Below are positions 33,188-37,337 of a stretch of DNA of 37,337 nt, in pieces. Location: the NCBI GenBank assembly GCA_945870455.1, contig CAMBSL010000027.1:1-37337 (forward strand). Direction: 5' to 3'. The DNA is from Pirellula staleyi DSM 6068. GTDB lineage: Bacteria; Planctomycetota; Planctomycetia; Pirellulales; Pirellulaceae. The notes under the pieces were generated by a model that had not been told where the DNA came from, ran no database searches, and saw only the letters and a list, made by a program, of their open reading frames with translations. Within the stretch, counting starts at the first letter, position 1, and every line of letters starts with the position of its first letter. A program made the position numbers and the translations under genes.

Positions 33188-35618
33188 ATGCTTGATTCAG
33201 ATACCAAACGCCGTATTGATACCGCTCGTGACATTCTTGTTGGGAAAGTACCCGACCCCCAAGTCGCAAGTTGAACAGATTACGATTGCTCTCATCTACA
33301 AGTTCATGGACGACATGGATGCCGAAGCCGAAGAGCTTGGCGGCAAGCGTAAGTTCTTCACTGACAAATTTGCCCGTTATGGCTGGGCTAAGCTGATGTC
33401 GCCATCGTTGGGTGGGCATGAAATGCTCGGCCTGTATGGCGAGGGCATTTCCAAGATGCCGGAAAACCCCGGCATTCCAGCTCTCTTCCGCGACATTTTC
33501 AAGAACGCCTACTTACCATACCGCGATCCCGAGACGCTAAAGGCGTTCCTGAAGATCATCAATGAATTCAGTTACGATCATAGCGAGCGACTTGGCGACG
33601 CATTCGAGTATCTACTCAGCGTTTTGGGATCGCAGGGGGATGCTGGTCAGTTCCGCACGCCACGTCACATCATCGATTTCATGGTCGAGGTGCTTGCGCC
33701 GCAGAAGAATGAAACAGTACTTGACCCAGCATGCGGAACTGCTGGATTTTTGATTTCGGCTTATAAGCACATTTTGAAGGCCAACAAGGACAAGAAAGGG
33801 AACAGCACGCTCACGCCCGACGAGAAAGGTCGCATTGCTAAGAATTTTAAGGGCTATGACATCTCGCCTGATATGGTGCGTCTTTCCCTTGTAAATCTCT
33901 ACCTCCACGGTTTCACCGATCCGCACATTAACGAATACGACACATTGACGTCTGAGGAACGCTGGAATGAATTCGCCGATGTCATTCTAGCTAATCCACC
34001 TTTCATGTCACCGAAAGGCGGAATCAAGCCGCACAAGAGATTCTCTATTCAGGCCAAGCGAAGTGAAGTCCTGTTTCTCGACTACATGGCCGAACATCTT
34101 ACGCCCACTGGCCGAGCTGCCGTCATCGTTCCCGAGGGGATCATCTTTCAGAGCCAAACGGCGTACAAAAAATTGCGGAAGTTGCTAGTCGAAAACTCGC
34201 TTGTCGCCGTAGTGTCACTTCCCGCCGGTTGTTTCAATCCATACTCCGGCGTGAAGACCAGTATTCTCATTCTTGATAAATCTCTTGCACTACAAAGCGA
34301 AACAGTTGGCTTCTTCAAGGTAGTGAACGATGGCTTCGGTCTTGGTGCACAGCGCCGCGTTATCGAGAAGAACGACCTCCCGCAAGTACAGGCCGCGCTG
34401 GCCGCCTACCTTCATGCCTTACGCTCTAAAACGTCCACTGAGTCGGTTCTCGGCCTAACATCCAGCGCTCAAATTGTTCTAAAGGATAAGATCGCAACAA
34501 ATGGCGACTACAACCTTAGTGGCGAGCGGTATCGGGAAAATCGGGAAGCAAGCTCAACTCATCCATTTGTCGCGCTCGGCGACGTATGCGAAATCTATCA
34601 ACCAAAAACCATCACCCAACAGGACCTAAAAGAAGACGGGGCTTACGTTGTTTACGGCGCGAACGGTGTGATTGGGCGGTATGACCAATTCAATCATGAG
34701 TTCCCAGAGGTAATTGTAACTTGTCGCGGCGCGACTTGTGGAACTCTGAATTATTCGCAAGCGAAGTCATGGATTACGGGCAACGCGATGGTGTTCTCGC
34801 CAAAGGCCGGAACGCTTCTGAAAGAATTCCTGTACCAAATTCTCAAGTATTCAGACCTGTCTTCAACGATCTCCGGCTCAGCTCAACCTCAGATTACGAG
34901 ACAGAGCATCGCTCCATTCCAAATCCCACTGCCGCCGCTGGAGGTGCAAAAGGAGATCGTGGCGGAGATCGAAGGATACCAGAAAGTCATCAATGGCGCC
35001 AGCGCGGTCCTCGACCACTACCGCCCCCATATCCCCATCCACCCCGACTGGCCGGTTGCTGAACTTGGTGACGTTTGTGAATTCACACAAGGGGTTCAAA
35101 TCCCCCAAAGCGAACAAATCAACGAGCCTCGAGTCGGCTATGAACGCTACCTCTACATTCAAGATTTCAAGGGGCAGGGAAAATCGATTTACACCAGAGG
35201 TGACTACCCGAACAAGAGACTGACTGAGGAAGACATTGTTATGGCGAACACTGGTTCGCCAGGCCGAGCGTTTCTCGGGCAGTCGGGAATCCTTAGTAAC
35301 TATCTATTCCGAATTACCTTCGACCGTAGTCGTGTAACACAAAAGTTTTTGTTCACGCACCTCGAAAGTCAATCGTTCCAAGTGGTGCTGCAATCGCAGA
35401 TGAAAGGTGGAATCCAGAAACATTTGGGACACCAAACCATCGCAATTCAGAAAATCCCCCTCCCACCACTCGCTACGCAGCAAGCCATCGTGGCGGAGAT
35501 CGAATCCGAGCAAGCGTTAGTAGCCGCTAACCGCGAACTGATCGCACGTTTCGAGCAAAAGATCCAAGCCACTCTTGCCCGTGTCTGGGGCGAAGCTATT
35601 CCAGGAACGAAGGTATGA
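33188..35618 (+). CDS. hsdM: Fused HsdM-HsdS (methylase plus specificity) with a one-base frameshift near the start
   Basis: The gene should start at ATG 33188 ('MLDSDTKRRIDTARDILVGK', the usual HsdM opening). The frame breaks at C5 (33256-33260), where one C too many is present. Downstream 'KSQVEQITIALIYKFMDDMD' continues in the other frame, open to 35618. An alternative TTG at 33192 opens the downstream frame but replaces the conserved N-terminus. Further on are the methylase motif I 'VLDPACGTAGFL' (about residue 177) and motif IV 'VILANPPFMSPKGG'. The HsdS part follows, with two target-recognition domains starting 'FVALGDVCEIYQPKT' and 'WPVAELGDVCEFTQG' and the conserved 'IPLPPLEVQKEIVAEIE' and 'IPLPPLATQQAIVAEIE'. 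Fusing M and S in one ~810-aa chain is unusual but known. Confidence 0.9.
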
Positions 35619-35833
35619 TCATGGACACTTTTCGTTGTTGGGAGCACGATCTCCGGAACATCGCAATGTTTAACGAAAACGCACATAACGAAGAGCCGTC
35701 GGGTGCGCCCGTTCGGTTGGCCCTCGCTAGCTATTTGCTCCTACGAGCGAGCTTTGTGGCCGAAACGATCGAATCCAGATTGTTTGATCCTCCCCAACTT
35801 ACTATAGACCTCTCGGATGGAGGTGAATCATGA
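35615..35833 (+). CDS. 72-aa protein of unknown function in the type I operon
   Basis: I do not recognise this product ('MIMDTFRCWEHDLRNIAMF' … 'ASYLLLRASFVAETIESRLF'). It is probably a soluble, mostly helical small protein with one amphipathic stretch. Its ATG overlaps the hsdMS TGA and its own TGA overlaps the start of the DUF3037 gene, so it is translated as part of the operon. A second ATG two codons in is also possible. It could be an antirestriction-type regulator, toxin or adaptor; nothing in the sequence decides this. Confidence 0.7.
   Translation: MIMDTFRCWEHDLRNIAMFNENAHNEEPSGAPVRLALASYLLLRASFVAETIESRLFDPPQLTIDLSDGGES
35819..35825 (+). promoter_or_regulatory. Strong Shine-Dalgarno sequence (GGAGGTG) for the DUF3037 gene
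   Basis: It lies 4 bases before the ATG at 35830, inside the end of the 72-aa gene. Such a good SD is rare in this window and supports both the 35830 start and separate translation of the last gene. Confidence 0.7.
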
Positions 35834-36648
35834 ATCCAGTTAAAGGCCATTACAGCATCGTTCAGTATTGCCCTGATCTCGCTCGCCGTGAGACGGTTAA
35901 CATTGGCGTTGTCCTGCTCGTACCGGAACGCGGGTTTTTGCAAACCCGAATGGTTGCCGACAACGAGCGTGTTCGTCATTTCTTCGGAACCACCGGGGAC
36001 GATGCAAAACTGCTGAGCGATTTTAAAAAGAGCTTCTCTGCTCGGATCGAAGCCGAACATGGTCGTGTATCCACGCTCGAAACGTTTTGGAAGTTTATTG
36101 ATACACGCGCTAACCAGATTCAGCTAACGGAACCGGCGTTCGTCAAAGTTCGAGAATGCCAAGAGACAATCGAACAATTGTTTGCACAATTGGTCGGTGG
36201 TAAGGCTAAGTCGCACAAGCGAGAGTCATCAACGAAGTCGTTGCTGACGCGATTCGTTGCAGGTAACGTGGCGGATCTTATTGAGACGAATGTTCCGATC
36301 TCGGTACCCATTCTCGATCGTGAGACAAGAGTCCCTTTTGCCTTCCAAAACGGTGCGTTTCATTTATTGCAGCCAGTCACATTTACACCGGATGCGGAAG
36401 AGTCGAACTTCAATCGCGCTTTGAAGTACTCGATGGAGGGCAAGATTCTTCAAGAACACCCAGACGACGAATATGGCCCGTTGAAGTTTAATGTGATTGG
36501 GCGTTTCGCCAGCATGTCCGATCCATCGATCCCAATCGTCCGTAAAGTGCTCGCCGAATCCAAGGTACGGTTACATCTAGACCATGATCTTTCGGGCTTA
36601 CTTGACGAAATACGCCGAACGGGAAAGCAACGAACCAAACGCGCATAA
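35830..36648 (+). CDS. DUF3037 domain protein in the type I operon
   Basis: A 272-aa protein whose N-terminus has the DUF3037 signature 'HYSIVQYCPDLARRETVNIG' followed by 'VVLLVPERGFLQTRMV'. DUF3037 proteins usually lie next to a HipA-like kinase gene; here no HipA is present and the neighbour is a 72-aa unknown. The C-terminal half is helical and rich in basic residues. The ATG overlaps the preceding TGA. Function is unknown; its place as last gene of a restriction operon suggests an accessory defence or regulatory role, which is inference. Confidence 0.8.
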   Translation: MNPVKGHYSIVQYCPDLARRETVNIGVVLLVPERGFLQTRMVADNERVRHFFGTTGDDAKLLSDFKKSFSARIEAEHGRVSTLETFWKFIDTRANQIQLTEPAFVKVRECQETIEQLFAQLVGGKAKSHKRESSTKSLLTRFVAGNVADLIETNVPISVPILDRETRVPFAFQNGAFHLLQPVTFTPDAEESNFNRALKYSMEGKILQEHPDDEYGPLKFNVIGRFASMSDPSIPIVRKVLAESKVRLHLDHDLSGLLDEIRRTGKQRTKRA

Positions 36649-36738
36649 CAAAGAGCCGCCGTGTTCTCGACGCACGACGGCTTGAAACATAGATCAACCA
36701 AATTGTCCAACATCAGCAACGGCACCCTGCCTCGGTGT

Positions 36739-36913
36739 ATGCGAATGAGCCATTCGGCCAACTCCTAAATGACAGGCTGGAAGCCTATCCCACTGCCTTA
36801 GCTTAGCCAATCGGGCAAGACACCAAGTGCCGGTAACTCAACCATTTGAACCTTTTCGATGGCGCTGATCGCCATCAATTGATCGAGCGCGATTTTGGGC
36901 GGAATGCCATCTA
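36739..36913. repeat. Right 175-bp direct repeat of the second island (serA 3' end)
   Basis: It is the counterpart of 29301-29475. Its coding part (36798-36913) is the genuine 3' end of serA. The non-coding part carries the half-site atgacaggctggaagcctat (36769-36788) that is related to the palindromic element in the first hsdR. Confidence 0.95.
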
Positions 36914-37337
36914 GATTGAGAACTCCGATCGCGTGACCGCCAGGTTGTTGTGTTGCCCGTCCTACCGACATTTGGCCGATGTTCACTTGATGTTGACCGA
37001 ACACGGTTCCAACGCGGCCGATAATACCAGGTACGTCCGTGTGGGTGAAGAAAAGCATGTGTCCGTCGAGGTACGCTTCCAATCGATAATCGTCGATCGA
37101 AATCAATCGGGACATGTTGTTCCCAAAGACCGTGACACCTGCTTTGACACGTTGACCGCTCCCGCTTACTTCCGCCGTGATCGACGAGCTAAAAGCACCC
37201 AGTTCTCGATTTCGATTTTCGGTCAATTCAATACCGCGTTCTCTCAACAGCATCTCAGAGTTGATGATGTTGACGTCGTCGGCCATGGCTTTTTCCAATA
37301 GCCCTGCACAGAAAGAAGCATTCAGTAGCTTCGTGTC
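36798..37337 (-). CDS. serA: D-3-phosphoglycerate dehydrogenase, C-terminal part (runs off the window)
   Basis: The last 179 codons of a SerA-type enzyme, which oxidises 3-phosphoglycerate in serine synthesis. The visible part covers the allosteric substrate-binding segment ('ASFCAGLLEKAMADDVNIIN', 'SEMLLRERGIELTENRNREL') and the C-terminal ACT regulatory domain ('MLFFTHTDVPGIIGRVGTVF', 'GQHQVNIGQMSVGRATQQPG', 'GHAIGVLNLDGIPP'). The frame is open to the window edge, so the start and catalytic domains lie beyond 37337. Its 3' end is contained in the right direct repeat and is duplicated at 29360-29475. Confidence 0.93.
   Translation of the reverse strand, partial: DTKLLNASFCAGLLEKAMADDVNIINSEMLLRERGIELTENRNRELGAFSSSITAEVSGSGQRVKAGVTVFGNNMSRLISIDDYRLEAYLDGHMLFFTHTDVPGIIGRVGTVFGQHQVNIGQMSVGRATQQPGGHAIGVLNLDGIPPKIALDQLMAISAIEKVQMVELPALGVLPDWLS

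Noticed and set aside
29301-36913. Integrase or recombinase gene within the serA-bounded island
   Set aside because: None of the open frames in the island has tyrosine or serine recombinase motifs.

Overview
The window looks like chromosome from a planctomycete, probably of the Pirellula/Rhodopirellula type. The support is a DUF1501 protein followed by a PSCyt1-DUF1549-DUF1553 protein, a membrane protein beginning with the planctomycete 'NPYEAP' motif, FGE-type and MoxR/DUF58 genes, GTG/TTG starts, few Shine-Dalgarno sequences, and many short palindromic repeats between genes. No alignment could be run; family names come from motifs read in the translations.

Layout. 1-15.7 kb is ordinary chromosome: xseA; a leftward set (FGE-like lipo/secreted protein, UbiA prenyltransferase, MoxR ATPase, DUF58); an eIF1/SUI1 homologue; a small membrane-anchored protein; an MFS transporter; an endonuclease/exonuclease/phosphatase-fold protein with altered catalytic residues; a repeat-filled gap with a 295-bp TIR element; a fatty acid desaturase; a tRNA (Ile-CAU type) split by a group IC3 self-splicing intron; mtnB; purC with an overlapping DUF3299-like gene; and an HMA-domain lipoprotein.

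15.9-22.7 kb is a decayed island. It holds a type I restriction-modification locus whose hsdM is broken by a nonsense codon, a frameshift and a truncation. A GxxExxY nuclease-like cassette flanked by CTCCGC-rich repeats sits where the hsdM 3' end and hsdS should be. hsdR is broken by a nonsense codon and an exact 8-bp duplication, and also carries a 72-bp palindromic element in frame. Beyond it lie IS3-type transposase scraps, a NPYEAP membrane protein, repeats and a 5' fragment of dnaE.

22.8-28.5 kb holds the DUF1501/PSCyt1 pair and a convergent secreted carboxypeptidase-regulatory-like protein.

29.3-36.9 kb is a second, better preserved type I island: hsdR, a KilA-N gene, a fused hsdM-hsdS, a 72-aa unknown and a DUF3037 gene, most joined by ATGA overlaps. 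It is bounded by 175-bp direct repeats (171/175 identical) that contain the 3' end of serA; the serA copy at the right edge runs off the window. The fused hsdMS carries a one-base frameshift at a C5 run. This serA-flanked island with its accessory genes, the split tRNA and the GxxExxY cassette are the most unusual parts of the window.
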